The notes beneath the pieces are model-generated. The model saw nothing but the letters and a program-made list of their open reading frames with translations. It ran no database searches and was not told where the DNA came from. Positions 12,431 through 23,660 of a stretch of 64,000 nt of DNA are shown here, in pieces. The stretch lies in assembly GCF_038502225.1 (NCBI RefSeq), contig NW_027195381.1:1-64000 (forward strand), read 5' to 3'. How positions within the stretch are numbered: the first letter of the stretch is position 1; every line of letters begins with the position of its first letter. A program made the position numbers and the translations under genes. This stretch comes from Cherax quadricarinatus (taxonomy: Eukaryota > Arthropoda > Malacostraca > Decapoda > Parastacidae).

Positions 12431-13412
12431 AGTACTGGTAGTTGGTGGTCGTTGTGATGGCAGCAGTGGTGGAAGTCGCTGTGGTAGTGGTGGTAGAAGG
12501 AGTACTGATGGTGAAAGTGGTGGTAGTGCTAGTAGTAGTAGTGGCTACAGCAGTGATAGTAGTGTAAGTGCTAGTAGTGGTAATAGCTATGGAAGTAGCC
12601 ATGACAGTGCTTGTAGTAGTGGTGATAGTGATAGTAGTGGTAGTACCTATGGTAGTACCTATGGTAGTATCTATGACAGTGAAGGTAGTAGTGGTGGTAG
12701 TGCAAGTAGTGGCAGTAACTATGGTAGTAGCTAAAAACGTGATAGTAGTGGTGGTAGTGCTAGTAGTGGTAGTAGCTATGGTAGTAGTTATGGCAGTGAT
12801 GGTAGTAGTGGTGGTACTGCTAGCAGTGGTAGTAGCTATGATAGTAGCTATTGAGGTAGCTATGGCAGTCATGGTAGTACTGGTGGAAGTGCTAGTAACT
12901 ATGGTAGTAGCTTAGGCAGTGATGGTAGTAGTGGTGGTGGTAGTGCTGGGGGCTTTAGAAACTATCGTAGTAGCTATGGCAGTGATGGTAGTAGTTGTGG
13001 AAGTGCTAGTAGTGGTAGTAGCTATGGTAGTAGCTGTGGCAGTGATGGTAGTAGTGGTGGTAGTGCTAGCAATGGTAGTAGCTATGGCAGTGATGGTAGT
13101 AGTGGTAGTAGCTATGACAGTGATGGTAGTAGTGGTAGTAGCTATGGCAGTGATGGTAGTAGTGGTAGTAGCTATGGTAGTAGCTGTGGCAGTGATGTTA
13201 GTAGTAGCGGTAGTGGTAGTAGTGGTAGTAGCTATGGCAGTGATGGTAGTAGTGGTAGTAGCTATGACAGTAATGGTAGCAGTGGCAGTAGCTATGACAG
13301 TGTTGGTAGTAGTGGTAGTAGCTATGACAGTGATGGTAGCAGTGGCAGTAGCTATGACAGTGTTGGTAGTAGTGGTAGTAGCTATGGCAGTGATGGTAGT
13401 AGTGGTACTTAT
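12431..13412. repeat. diverged triplet array (GTAGTAGCTATGGCAGTGAT type)
   Basis: A continuation of the preceding array in which the dominant motif shifts to GTAGTAGCTATGGCAGTGAT. Period is irregular but always in triplets. Frames remain open (SYGSDGSSGSS on plus). I interpret it as an older or edge variant of the same satellite. Confidence 0.85.
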
Positions 13413-13459
13413 TACGAATTCAGGTGGTCAATATGAGGTCAATAAAGAAAGACAATCGA

Positions 13460-14968
13460 CAGTGCAGAACAAGGGCAAGTTGAACACAACAGTGCAGAAC
13501 ATGGGCAAGTTGAACACAACAGTGTACAACAAGGGCAAGGTGAACACAACAGTGTAGAACAAGGGCAAGTTGAACACAACAGTGCAGAACAAGGGCAAGT
13601 TGAACACAACAGTGTAGAACAAGGGCAAGGTGAACACAACAGTGCAGAACAAGGGCAAGTTGAACACAACAGTGCAGAACAAGGGCAAGTTGAACACAAC
13701 AGTGTAGAACAAGGGCAAGTTGAACACAACAGTGTAGAACAAGGGCAAGGTGAACACAACAGTGTAGAACAAGGGCAAGTTGAACACAACAGTGCAGAAC
13801 AAGGGCAAGTTGAACACAACAGTGTAGAACAAGGGCAAGTTGAACACAACAATGTAGAACAAGGGCAAGTTGAACACAACAGTGCAGAACAAGGGCAAGT
13901 TGAACACAACAGTGCAGAACAAGGGCAAGTTGAACACAACAGTGCAGAACAAGGGCAAGTTGAACACAACAGTGCAGAACAAGGGCAAGTTGAACACAAC
14001 AGTGCAGAACAAGGGCAAGGTGAACACAACAGTGCAGAACAAGGGCAAGTTGAACACAACAGTGCAGAACAAGGGCAAGGTGAACACAACAGTGCAGAAC
14101 AAGGGCAAGGTGAACACAACAGTGCAGAACAAGGGCAAGTTGAACACAACAGTGCAGAACAAGGGCAAGGTGAACACAACAGTGCAGAACAAGGGCAAGG
14201 TGAACACAACAGTGCAGAACAAGGGCAAGGTGAACACAACAGTGCAGAACAAGGGCAAGGTGAACACAACAGTGTAGAACAAGGGCAAGGTGAACACAAC
14301 AGTGCAGAACAAGGGCAAGTTGAACACAACAGTGCAGAACAAGGGCAAGTTGAACACAACAGTGTAGAACAAGGGCAAGTTGAACACAACAGTGCAGAAC
14401 AAGGGCAAGGTGAACACAACAGTGCAGAACAAGGGCAAGTTGAACACAACAGTGTAGAACATGGGCAAGGTGAACACAACAGTGTAGAACAAGGGCAAGG
14501 TGAACACAACAGTGCAGAACAAGGGCAAGTTGAACACAACAGTGTAGAACAAGGGCAAGGTGAACACAACAGTGCAGAACAAGGGCAAGGTGAACACAAC
14601 AGTGCAGAACAAGGGCAAGGTGAACACAACAGTGTAGAACAAGGGCAAGTTGAACACAACAGTGTAGAACATGGGCAAGTTGAACACAACAGTGTAGAAC
14701 ATGGGCAAGGTGAACACAACAGTGCAGAACAAGGGCAAGTTGAACACAACAGTGTAGAACAAGGGCAAGGTGAACACAACAGTGCAGAACAAGGGCAAGT
14801 TGAACACAACAGTGCAGAACAAGGGCAAGGTGAACACAACAGTGCAGAACAAGGGCAAGGTGAACACAACAGTGCAGAACAAGGGCAAGTTGAACACAAC
14901 AGTGCAGAACAAGGGCAAGGTGAACACAACAGTGCAGAACAAGGGCAAGTTGAACACAACAGTGCAGT
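13460..14968. repeat. 30-bp minisatellite (AACAAGGGCAAGTTGAACAC...)
   Basis: About 50 copies in perfect 30-bp register. The unit is AACAAGGGCAAGTTGAACAC followed by AACAGTGCAG. Main variants are GTTG/GGTG and GTGCAG/GTGTAG, the latter creating plus-strand stops. The minus strand is open for 509 residues (PLFCTVVFNL repeats) purely by periodicity. It abuts the SINE-derived 21-bp array with no spacer at 14968. Confidence 0.96.
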
Positions 14969-16610
14969 ATACGTATACAAGGTATACAAGTACATGTACA
15001 AGGTATACAAGTACATGTACAAGGTATACAAGTACATGTGCAAGGTATACAAGTACATGTACAAGTTATACAAGTACATGTACAAGGTATACAAGTACAT
15101 GTGCAAGGTATACAAGTACATGTACAAGGTATACAAGTACATGTACAAGGTATACAAGTACATGTGCAAGGTATACAAGTACATGTACAAGTTATACAAG
15201 TACATGTACAAGGTATACAAGTACATGTACAAGGTATACAAGTACATGTACAAGGTATACAAGTACATGTACAAGGTATACAAGTACATGTACAAGGTAT
15301 ACAAGTACATGTACAAGGTGTACAAGTACATGTACAAGGTATACAAGTACATGTGCAAGGTATACAAGTACATGTACAAGGTATACAAGTACATGCACAA
15401 GGTATACAAGTACATGTACAATGTATACAAGTACAAGTACAAGGTATACAAGTACATGTATAAGGTATACAAGTACATGTACAAAGTATACAAGTACATG
15501 TACAAGGTATACAAGTTCATGTGCAAGGTATAGAAGTACATGTACAAGGTATACAAGTACATGTACAAGGTATACAAGTACATGTACAAGGTATACAAGT
15601 ACATGTACAAGGTACACAAGTACATGTACAAGGTATTCAAGTACATGTACAAGGTATAAAAGTACATGTACAAGGTACACAAGTACATGTACATGGCACA
15701 CAAGTTCATGTATAAGGTATGCGAGTACATGTATAAGGTATGCGAGTACATGTACAAGGTATACTAGTACATGTATAAGGTATACAAGTACATGTACAAG
15801 GTATACAGGTACATGTGCAAGGTATACAAGTACATGTACAAGGTATACAAGTACATGTACAAGGTATACAAGTACATGTACAAGGTATACAAGTACATGC
15901 ACAAGGTATACAAGTACATGTACAAGGTATACAAGTACATGTACATGGTATACAAGTACACGTACAAGGTATACAAGTACATGTACAAGGTATACAAGTA
16001 CATGTACAAGGTATACAAGTACATGTACAAGGTATACAAGTACATGTACAAGGTATACAAGTACATGTACAATTTATACAAGTACATGTACAAGGTACAC
16101 AAGTACATGTACAAGGCGCACAAGTACATGTAGAAGGTATACAATTACATGTACAAGGTTTACAAGTACATGTATAAGGTATACAAGTATATGTACAAGG
16201 TATACAAGTACATGTGCAAGGTATACAAGTACATGTGCAAGGTATACAAGTACATGTACAAGGTATAAAAGTACATGTACAAGGTATACAGATCATAGCT
16301 GACATCAGTGACATACTACTATATAGAAAGTCTCTGGTTATGCAGAGCATTTCCCGCAGCTTAGGTTAATTTTGTTTCCAGGATACGACCCACACCAGTC
16401 TGGTAGCACCCAGGTACCTATTTACTGCTAGGTGAACAGGGACAGCAGATGTAAGGTGATTAGCACCCAGGTACTTACTTACTGCTAGGTGAACGGGGAG
16501 AGCAGGTGCCATAAGGAAACACGCTCACTGTGTCCACCCATACCGGAAATCGAACGACGGATCCCCAGTGTGTGAGGTAAGTGCCCTACCTCATTCAGAG
16601 TGATTGCAAA
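14969..16610 (-). mobile_element. tRNA-derived SINE (copy 2), inverted, with 21-bp expansion
   Basis: On the minus strand the order is B-box-like GTTCGATTTCC (from GGAAATCGAAC near 16545), TTCACCTAGCAGTAA (duplicated, near 16427 and 16480), GGTACCTGGGTGC, a body containing CATTTCCCGCA in reverse, TATGTCACTGATGTCAGC, then the 21-bp array. The ATT tail is missing because the array runs directly into the 30-bp minisatellite. The 32-bp segment that expanded in copy 1 is single here. Confidence 0.86.
14975..16291 (-). repeat. 21-bp array grown inside SINE copy 2
   Basis: About 62 copies of the reverse complement of the 21-bp unit at 5728-7093 (ACAAGGTATACAAGTACATG plus T). It is clearly more diverged than copy 1 (gtgcaagg, acaagtta, aaggtgtac, cacacaag variants), which suggests an older or independent expansion of the same segment. 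Confidence 0.95.
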
Positions 16611-16624
16611 CCATGATCCTGTTC

Positions 16625-18450
16625 AGGTAGTATCTCGTTCAGTGGAACCCTCGTGAACATGGTGTTGTTCCTAGCACAGAGAGTGGTATCTGGTTCAGTG
16701 GAAGTCTCGTGAACATGGTGTTGTTCCTAGCACAGAGAGTGGTATCTGGTTCAGTGGGAGTCTCGTAAACATGGTGTTGTTCCTAGTACAGAGAGTGGTA
16801 TCTGGTTCAGTGGGAGTCTCGTAAACATGGTGTTGTTCCTAGCACAGAGAGTGGTATCTGGTTCAGTGGGAGTCTCGTAAACATGGTGTTGTTCCTAGTA
16901 CAGAGAGTGGTATCTGGTTCAGTGGGAGTCTCGTAAACATGGTGTTGTTCCTAGCACAGAGAGTGGTATCTGGTTCAGTGGGAGTCTCGTAAACATGGTG
17001 TTGTTCCTAGCACAGAGAGTGGTATCTGGTTCAGTGGGAGTCTCGTAAACATGGTGTTGTTCCTAGCACAGAGAGTGGTATCTGGTTCAGTGGGAGTCTC
17101 GTGAACATGGTGTTGTTCCTAGCACAGAGACTGGTATCTGGTTCAGTGGAAGTCTCGTAGACATGGTGTTCCTAGCACAGAGAGTGGTATCTGGTTCAGT
17201 GGGAGTCTCGTAAACATGGTGTTGTTCCTAGCACAGAGAGTGGTATCTGGTTCAGTGGGAGTCTCGTGAACATGGTGTTGTTCCTAGTACAGAGAGTGGT
17301 ATCTTGTTCAGTGGGAGTCTCGTAAACATGGTGTTGTTCCTAGCACAGAGAGTGGTATCTGGTTCAGTGGGAGTCTCGTAAACATGGTGTTGTTCCTAGT
17401 ACAGAGAGTGGTATCTGGTTCAGTGGAAGTCTCGTGAACATGGTGTTGTTCCTAGCACAGACAGTGGTATCTGGTTCAGTGGGAGTCTCGTAAACATAGT
17501 GTTGATCCTAGCACAGAGAGTGGTATCTGGTTCAGTGGGAGTCTCGTAAACATAGTGTTGATCCTAGCACAGAGAGTGGTATCTGGTTCAGTGGGAGTCT
17601 CGTGAACATGGTGTTGTTCCTAGCACAGAGAGTGGTATCTGGTTCAGTGGGAGTCTCGTAAACATGGTGTTGTTCCTAGCACAGAGACTGGTATCTGGTT
17701 CAGTGGAAGTCTCGGGAACATGGTGTTGTTCCTAGCACAGAGAGTGGTATCTGGTTCAGTGGGAGTCTCGTGAACATGGTGTTGTTCCTAGCAGAGAGAG
17801 TGGTATCTGGTTCAGTGGGAGTCTCGTGAACATGATGTTGTTCCTAGCACAGAGAGTGGTATCTGGTTCAGTGGAAGTCTCGGGAACATGGTGTTGTTCC
17901 TAGCACAGAGACTGGTATCTGGTTCAGTGGAAGTCTCGGGAACATGGTGTTGTTCCTAGCACAGAGACTGGTATCTGGTTCAGTGGAAGTCTCGGGAACA
18001 TGGTGTTGTTCCTAGCACAGAGAGTGGTATCTGGTTCAGTGGGAGTCTCGTGAACATGGTGTTGTTCCTAGCACAGAGAGTGGTATCTGGTTCAGTGGAA
18101 GTCTCGTGAACATGGTGTTGTTCCTAGCACAGAGAGTGGTATCTGGTTCAGTGGAAGTCTCGTGAACATGGTGTTGTTCCTAGCACAGAGAGTGGTATCT
18201 GGTTCAGTGGAAGTCTCGTGAACATGGTGTTGTTCCTAGCACAGAGAGTGGTATCTGGTTCAGTGGAAGTCTCGTGAACATGGTGTTGTTCCTAGCACAG
18301 AGAGTGGTATCTGGTTCAGTGGAAGTCTCGTGAATATGTTGTTCCTAGCACAGAGAGTGGTATCTGGTTCAGTGGAAGTCTCGTGAATATGTTGTTCCTA
18401 GCACAGAGAGTGGTATCTGGTTCAGTGGAAGTCTCGTGAACATACTGTTC
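16625..18450. repeat. 56-bp satellite (GTGGTATCTGGTTCAGTGG...)
   Basis: About 32 copies of a 56-bp unit starting GTGGTATCTGGTTCAGTGGG and ending TTGTTCCTAGCACAGAGA; spacing between 16683 and 16739 is 56. Copies differ at gggagtc/ggaagtc, cgtaaac/cgtgaac/cgggaac and a GTGTTGTT-to-GTT deletion near 18335 and 18390. No ORF. Confidence 0.95.
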
Positions 18451-18890
18451 ATGAGGTCCCAACACAAGGCCAATGTCACTCTCTAACAACCTAAGACTTC
18501 GTCAGTTAAATCCGCCACTCTTGCTGGAGGCAGTCAGTCCGCTAAGTACATCAGTATAGAATATTTTACCAGGTGATATACGTATTTTCTTCACCCTTGT
18601 GTGGAGTGCATAACCTTTTAAAAGTGTTAAATTGTGTATGAGGTGAGTAAAAACGGGCATAATTAATGAACGAGACTTGACATCAGACCTCATCAGTGAC
18701 ATCAGATTGGTAACTAAGCCCCTACATAATACCAAGACTGGAAACAATACGGAAATAACTCGCACATGAGAGACAAACTTGAACCTTATGGTGAGAGTTT
18801 GTAAATGGTCGAAGTCAGACGGAATCATCATCACCTACTCTCTCCTATGTGCGAGATGTTTGGGTTCTTAATTCTAACACAACCCTGTCG
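18451..18890. other. inter-array spacer with eroded ribozyme-like element
   Basis: TTGTAAATGGTCGAAGTCAGACGGAAT (18798-18824) is a diverged relative of the TTGTCAATGGTCCAAGTCGGACCGAAAC-type sequence at 23108-23136, followed in both by CTCTCTC-type sequence and TATGTGCG. The rest is unique. A 110-residue minus-strand frame here has no recognisable domain. Confidence 0.55.
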
Positions 18891-18891
18891 G

Positions 18892-21669
18892 AGGAGTAGA
18901 CTTCACCTGAGAAGACCCGGGATGACTGGGTTCTAGTAGACTTCACCTGAGAAGACCCGGGATGACTGGGTTCTAGTAGACTTCACCTGAGAAGACCCGG
19001 GATGACTGGGTTCTAGTAGACTTCACCTGAGAAGACCCGGGATGACTGGGTTCTAGTTCACTTCACCTGAGAAGACCCGGGATGACTGGGTTCTAGTAGA
19101 CTTCACCTGAGAAGACCCGGGATGACTGGGTTCTAGTTCACTTCACCTGAGAAGACCCGGGATGACTGGGTTCTAGTAGACTTCACCTGAGAAGACCCGG
19201 GATGACTGGGTTCTAGTAGACTTCACCTGAGAAGACCCGGGATGACTGGGTTCTAGTAGACTTCACCTGAGAAGACCCGGGATGACTGGGTTCTAGTAGA
19301 CTTCACCTGAGAAGACCCGGGATGACAGGGTTCTAGTGCACTTCACCTGAGAAGACCCGGGATGACTGGGTTCTAGTAGACTTCACATGAGAAGACCCGG
19401 GATGACTGGGTTCCAGTACACTTCACCTGAGAAGACCCGGGATGACTGGGTTCTAGTAGACTTCACCTGAGAAGACCCGGGATGACTGGGTTCTAGTAGA
19501 CTTCACCTGAGAAGACCCGGGATGACTGGGTTCTAGTAGACTTCACCTGAGAAGACCCGGGATGACTGGGTTCTAGTAGACTTCACCTGAGAAGACCCGG
19601 GATGACTGGGTTCTAGTAGACTTCACCTGAGAAGACCCGGGATGACTGGGTTCTAGTAGACTTCACCTGAGAAGACCCGGGATGACTGGGTTCTAGTAGA
19701 CTTCACCTGAGAAGACCCGGGATGACTGGGTTCTAGTAGACTTCACCTGAGAAGACCCGGAATGACTGGGTTCTAGTGCACTTCACTTGAGAAGACCCGG
19801 GATGACTGGGTTCTAGTACACTTCACCTGAGAAGACCCGGGATGACTGGGTTCTAGTACACTTCACCTGAGAAGACCCGGGATGACTGGGTTCTAGTACA
19901 CTTCACCTGAGAAGACCCGGGATGACTGGGTTCTAGTAGACTTCACCTGAGAAGACCCGGGATGACTGGGTTCTAGTACACTTCACCTGAGAAGACCCGG
20001 GATGACTGGGTTCTAGTACACTTCACCTGAGAAGACCCGGAATGACTGGGTTCCAGTACACTTCACCTGAGAAGACCCGGGATGACTGGGTTCTAGTAGA
20101 CTTCACCTGAGAAGACCCGGGATGACTGGGTTCCAGTACACTTCACCTGAGAAGACCCGGGATGACTGGGTTCCAGTACACTTCACCTGAGAAGACCCGG
20201 GATGACTGGGTTCTAGTAGACTTCACCTGAGAAGACCCGGGATGACTGGGTTCTAGTAGACTTCACCTGAGAAGACCCGGGATGACTGGGTTCTAGTTCA
20301 CTTCACCTGAGAAGACCCGGGATGACTGGGTTCTAGTAGACTTCACCTGAGAAGACCCGGGATGACTGGGTTCTAGTAGACTTCACCTGAGAAGACCCGG
20401 GATGACTGGGTTCTAGTAGACTTCACCTGAGAAGACCCGGGATGACTGGGTTCTAGTAGACTTCACCTGAGAAGACCCGGGATGACTGGGTGAGAAGACC
20501 CGGGATCTAGTAGACTTCACCTGAGAAGACCCGGGATGACTGGGTTCTAGTAGACTTCACCTGAGAAGACCCGGGATGACTGGGTTCTAGTACACTTCAC
20601 CTGAGAAGACCCGGGATGACTGGGTTCTAGTAGACTTCACCTGAGAAGACCCGGGATGACTGGGTTCTAGTAGACTTCACCTGAGAAGACCCGGGATGAC
20701 TGGGTTCTAGTAGACTTCACCTGAGAAGACCCGGGATGACTGGGTTCTAGTAGACTTCACCTGAGAAGACCCGGGATGACTGGGTTCTAGTAGACTTCAC
20801 CTGAGAAGACCCGGGATGACTGGGTTCTAGTAGACTTCACCTGAGAAGACCCGGGATGACTGGGTTCTAGTACACTTCACCTGAGAAGACCCGGAATGAC
20901 TGGGTTCTAGTACACTTCACCTGAGAAGACCCGGAATGACTGGGTTCCAGTACACTTCACCTGAGAAGACCCGGGATGACTGGGTTCTAGTACACTTCAC
21001 CTGAGAAGACCCGGGATGACTGGGTTCTAGTACACTTCACCTGAGAAGACCCGGAATGACTGGGTTCCAGTACACTTCACCTGAGAAGACCCGGGATGAC
21101 TGGGTTCTAGTAGACTTCACCTGAGAAGACCCGGGATGACTGGGTTCTAGTACACTTCACCTGAGAAGACCCGGGATGACTGGGTTCTAGTACACTTCAC
21201 CTGAGAAGACCCGGGATGACTGGGTTCCAGTACACTTCACCTGAGAAGACCCGGGATGACTGGGTTCTAGTAGACTTCACCTGAGAAGACCCGGGATGAC
21301 TGGGTTCCAGTACACTTCACCTGAGAAGACCCGGAATGACTGGGTTCCAGTACACTTCACCTGAGAAGACCCGGGATGACTGGGTTCTAGTAGACTTCAC
21401 CTGAGAAGACCCGGGATGACTGGGTTCTAGTACACTTCACCTGAGAAGACCCGGGATGACTGGGTTCTAGTAGACTTCACCTGAGAAGACCCGGGATGAC
21501 TGGGTTCTAGTACACTTCACCTGAGAAGACCCGGGATGACTGGGTTCTAGTACACTTCACCTGAGAAGACCCGGAATGACTGGGTTCCAGTACACTTCAC
21601 CTGAGAAGACCCGGGATGACTGGGTTCTAGTAGACTTCACCTGAGAAGACCCGGGATGACTGGGTTCTA
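18892..21669. repeat. 40-bp satellite with CCCGGG (CTTCACCTGAGAAGACCCGG...)
   Basis: About 69 copies in strict 40-bp register: CTTCACCTGAGAAGACCCGG, then GATGACTGGGTTCTAGTAGA. Variants are concentrated at the last positions (tagtaga, tagtaca, tagttca) and ccggaatg. At 20491 the register shifts by 14 bp, where a partial second TGAGAAGACCCGGGA replaces TTCTAG. Stops occur in all frames. Confidence 0.97.
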
Positions 21670-21724
21670 TTGAAGTAAACTGACTTGATAAATTAGTATC
21701 CTTTACAATACAAACTACCTAATT

Positions 21725-21966
21725 ATAGACAGGGGCCCTCGCATACCTGGCAGGGGCCCTCGCATACCTGGCAGGGGCCCTCGCATACCTGACAGGGGCC
21801 CTCGCATACCTGACAGGGGCCCTCGCATACCTGACAGGGGCCCTCGCATACCTGACAGGGGCCCTCGCATACCTGACAGGGGCCCTCGCATACCTGACAG
21901 GGGCCCTCGCATACCTGACAGGGGCCCTCGCATACCTGACAGGGGCCCTCGCATACCTGACAGGGT
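21725..21966. repeat. 21-bp minisatellite (GACAGGGGCCCTCGCATACCT)
   Basis: About 11 copies of a 21-bp unit containing GGGGCCCTCGCATACCTG. It sits exactly at the 3' end of the LINE fragment and is in frame with it on the minus strand, where it encodes VRYARAP repeats. Confidence 0.95.
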
Positions 21967-22592
21967 ATAGCCCCCGAGGCTCGGTCTGAGACCAGTCCTC
22001 GTGGTGGATCAGGGTCCGATCAACCAGGCTGTTACCGCTGGCAGCTCGCAAATTGGCGTACGAACCACAGCCCAGCTGGTCAGGTACTGACTTTAGGTGC
22101 CTGTCCAGTGCCTGCTTGAAGACAGCCAGAGGTCTATTGGTAAACCCCCTTATGTATGTTGGGAGGCAATTGAACAGTCTTGGGTCCCTGACACTTGTGT
22201 TGTCTCTCAGTGTACTCGTGGGGCCCCTGCTATCCATTGGGGGAATGTTGCATCTCCTGCCGAGTCTTTTGCTTTCATAGGGAGTAATTTTCGTGTGCAG
22301 GTTTGGTACCAATCCCTCTAGGATTTTCCGAGTGGATATTATCATGCATCTTTCTCGCCTGCGTTCCAGGGAATACAAATCAAGGAACTTCAACCGTTCC
22401 CAGTAATTTAGGTGCTTTATCGTACTTATGTGTGCCCTGAAAGTTCTTTGTACACTCTCCAAGTCTACAATATCACATAGCTGTGTCTCATGCCCATGTC
22501 CCATTTCTGTGTCCCACTTGTGAGTCTTACATCTTTGACAGAAGTGTGTCATGGCAAACTGCAACATCAATTGAAAGTTTACAACTCTCTAA
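21967..22592 (-). pseudogene. LINE (non-LTR retrotransposon) 3' end, RT C-terminal region
   Basis: A minus-strand frame (22570 down to about 21967, then continuing into the minisatellite) matches the post-catalytic C-terminal part of jockey/CR1-type reverse transcriptases as I know them. LESVQRTFRAHI, LNYWERLKFLDLYSLERRR, KILEGLVPNLH, and RLFNCLPTYIRGFTN are the recognisable motifs, ending SLVDRTLIHHEDW. The catalytic domain is absent. The upstream end stops at the AAT microsatellite of the adjacent SINE (22599). The normal stop appears lost, since the frame reads on through about 11 copies of the 21-bp repeat and ends at 21719. Superfamily assignment is from memory of the family, so moderately sure. 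Confidence 0.85.
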
Positions 22593-22598
22593 ATGGGT

Positions 22599-22683
<85 letters not shown>

Positions 22684-22980
22684 TAATTTCTTAAAGTATA
22701 TGATACAACTTATACAGACCATAGCTGATATCAGTGACATTCTGTAAAGAAAGTCCCTTGTTATCCTGAACATTTTGGGCAAATCAGGCCAATTATGTCT
22801 CCAGGATGCAATCCACACCAGTCAACTATCACCCAGGTACCTACTTACTGCTAGGTGAACATGGACAGCAGGTGTCTAAAGAAAACAAGCCCAAATGTTT
22901 CCACCCGTACTGGGGATTGAGCCATGGACCTAAGTGTGCGAGCTGAGTGCGCTACCAACCGAGCTACCGGACACCATATG
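22599..22980 (-). mobile_element. complete tRNA-derived SINE (copy 3)
   Basis: This is the best-preserved copy. Reading the minus strand from 22978: A box TAGCTCGGTTGGTAGCGC, B-box-like GGCTCAATCCC, GGTGGAAACATTTGGGC-type body, GTTCACCTAGCAGTAAGTAG, GGTACCTGGGTGATAG, GCATCCTGGAGACATAATTGG, TGTCACTGATATCAGCTATGG, then an ATT tail (AAT on plus, 22600-22681). Length is about 380 bp. The head is clearly derived from a tRNA gene and would be pol III transcribed. It defines the normal form of copies 1 and 2. Confidence 0.9.
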
Positions 22981-23070
22981 TGTAGGTTTAGTAAGTGAGT
23001 GAGTTAGGTAGCGAGTGTACTAGTCAACATCTCGCCCCTGGTCTCCTTCACTGTACTCGAAACCTTGCTA

Positions 23071-23190
23071 TACCTAAATAAGTAACTAAATAAATAACAG
23101 TGTGACTTTGTCAATGGTCCAAGTCGGACCGAAACGTCGTCGTAAGCTTCTCTCTTTTATGTGCGGGTTATTTGTGTACCTAAATAAGTA
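23071..23190 (+). mobile_element. 92-bp insertion flanked by 14-bp direct repeat
   Basis: TACCTAAATAAGTA occurs at 23071-23084 and 23177-23190 and brackets a 92-bp segment containing GGTCCAAGTCGGACC (a 5-bp stem with loop AAGTC) followed at once by GAAACGTCGTCG. This resembles the stem II-GAAACGTC part of the hammerhead-like family, though the CTGANGA half is degraded (TTGTCAA). The direct repeat looks like a target-site duplication. Confidence 0.65.
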
Positions 23191-23194
23191 TTTA

Positions 23195-23330
23195 GAACAT
23201 AGTTCCACTGTTTCCAATTATGTCCTTGAATTTGTATTGATAAAGCCACTGGAGGGCGAAACGTCTACAATAAAGGTACCCAGATGTTGCACAAGTGTCT
23301 AATTATCATCTTGTCAGACACTGTAACATC
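23195..23330 (+). mobile_element. ribozyme-like dispersed element fragment
   Basis: ATAGTTCCACTGTTTCCAAT through AATAAAGGTACCCAGATGTT matches the elements at 49230-49345 and 50565-50690. It holds a degenerate hammerhead-like motif (23233-23270) immediately followed by AATAAA. Confidence 0.75.
23233..23270 (+). ncRNA. degenerate hammerhead-like motif
   Basis: Stem I strand TGTA (23233-23236), core TTGATAA (consensus CTGANGA; C3 and G8 changed), stem II GCC...GGC (23245-23257, the fourth pair A-G mismatched), GAAACGTC (23258-23265), then TACA (23266-23269), which pairs with TGTA. Probably inactive because of the core changes. Confidence 0.5.
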
Positions 23331-23384
23331 ATGGAATCATGGTTCAGAGAACATCTACATGACCTTCACGGCTACTACTACCAC

Positions 23385-23660
23385 TAACCCATCCCTGGGG
23401 TAGGACCTACTTCCACTGGGGGATCTCACTTACCAGTGACTATGTCCTCGTCTGCTACCCGTCCCTTTCCACCTGACGCCAGTATATAAGCGCCAGCCTT
23501 CTTGCCTGTGCTCCAGATTCTCCACAACTACGGTGATCTTCGCACCAAGCTGAGGGACTGATTACCTCATATTAAGTATATACTTCTACTGTTTTCCACT
23601 TATGTCCTGGAATTTCTATTGATCGGTATTGTATACCGTTCATATACAACTTACTATATA
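23385..23660 (+). mobile_element. TATA-bearing dispersed element lacking its ribozyme segment
   Basis: GGTAGGACCTACTTCCACTG through GACGCCAGTATATAAGCGCC matches 50390-50480, including a TATATAAG box (23483-23490) and CTTGCCTGTGCTCCAG downstream. It then follows the 50-kb copy to ATTGAT (ends 23623) and jumps directly to CGGTATTGTATACCG. In the other copy, 73 bp containing the ribozyme-like motif and AATAAA lie between these. Confidence 0.75.

Noticed and set aside
18502..18834. 110-residue minus-strand ORF
   Set aside because: No recognisable domain; overlaps a decayed dispersed element between two arrays.
23120..23150. Calling the GGTCC/GGACC-GAAACGTC motif a functional ribozyme
   Set aside because: The CTGANGA half reads TTGTCAA, too far from the core; retained only as a possible relic.
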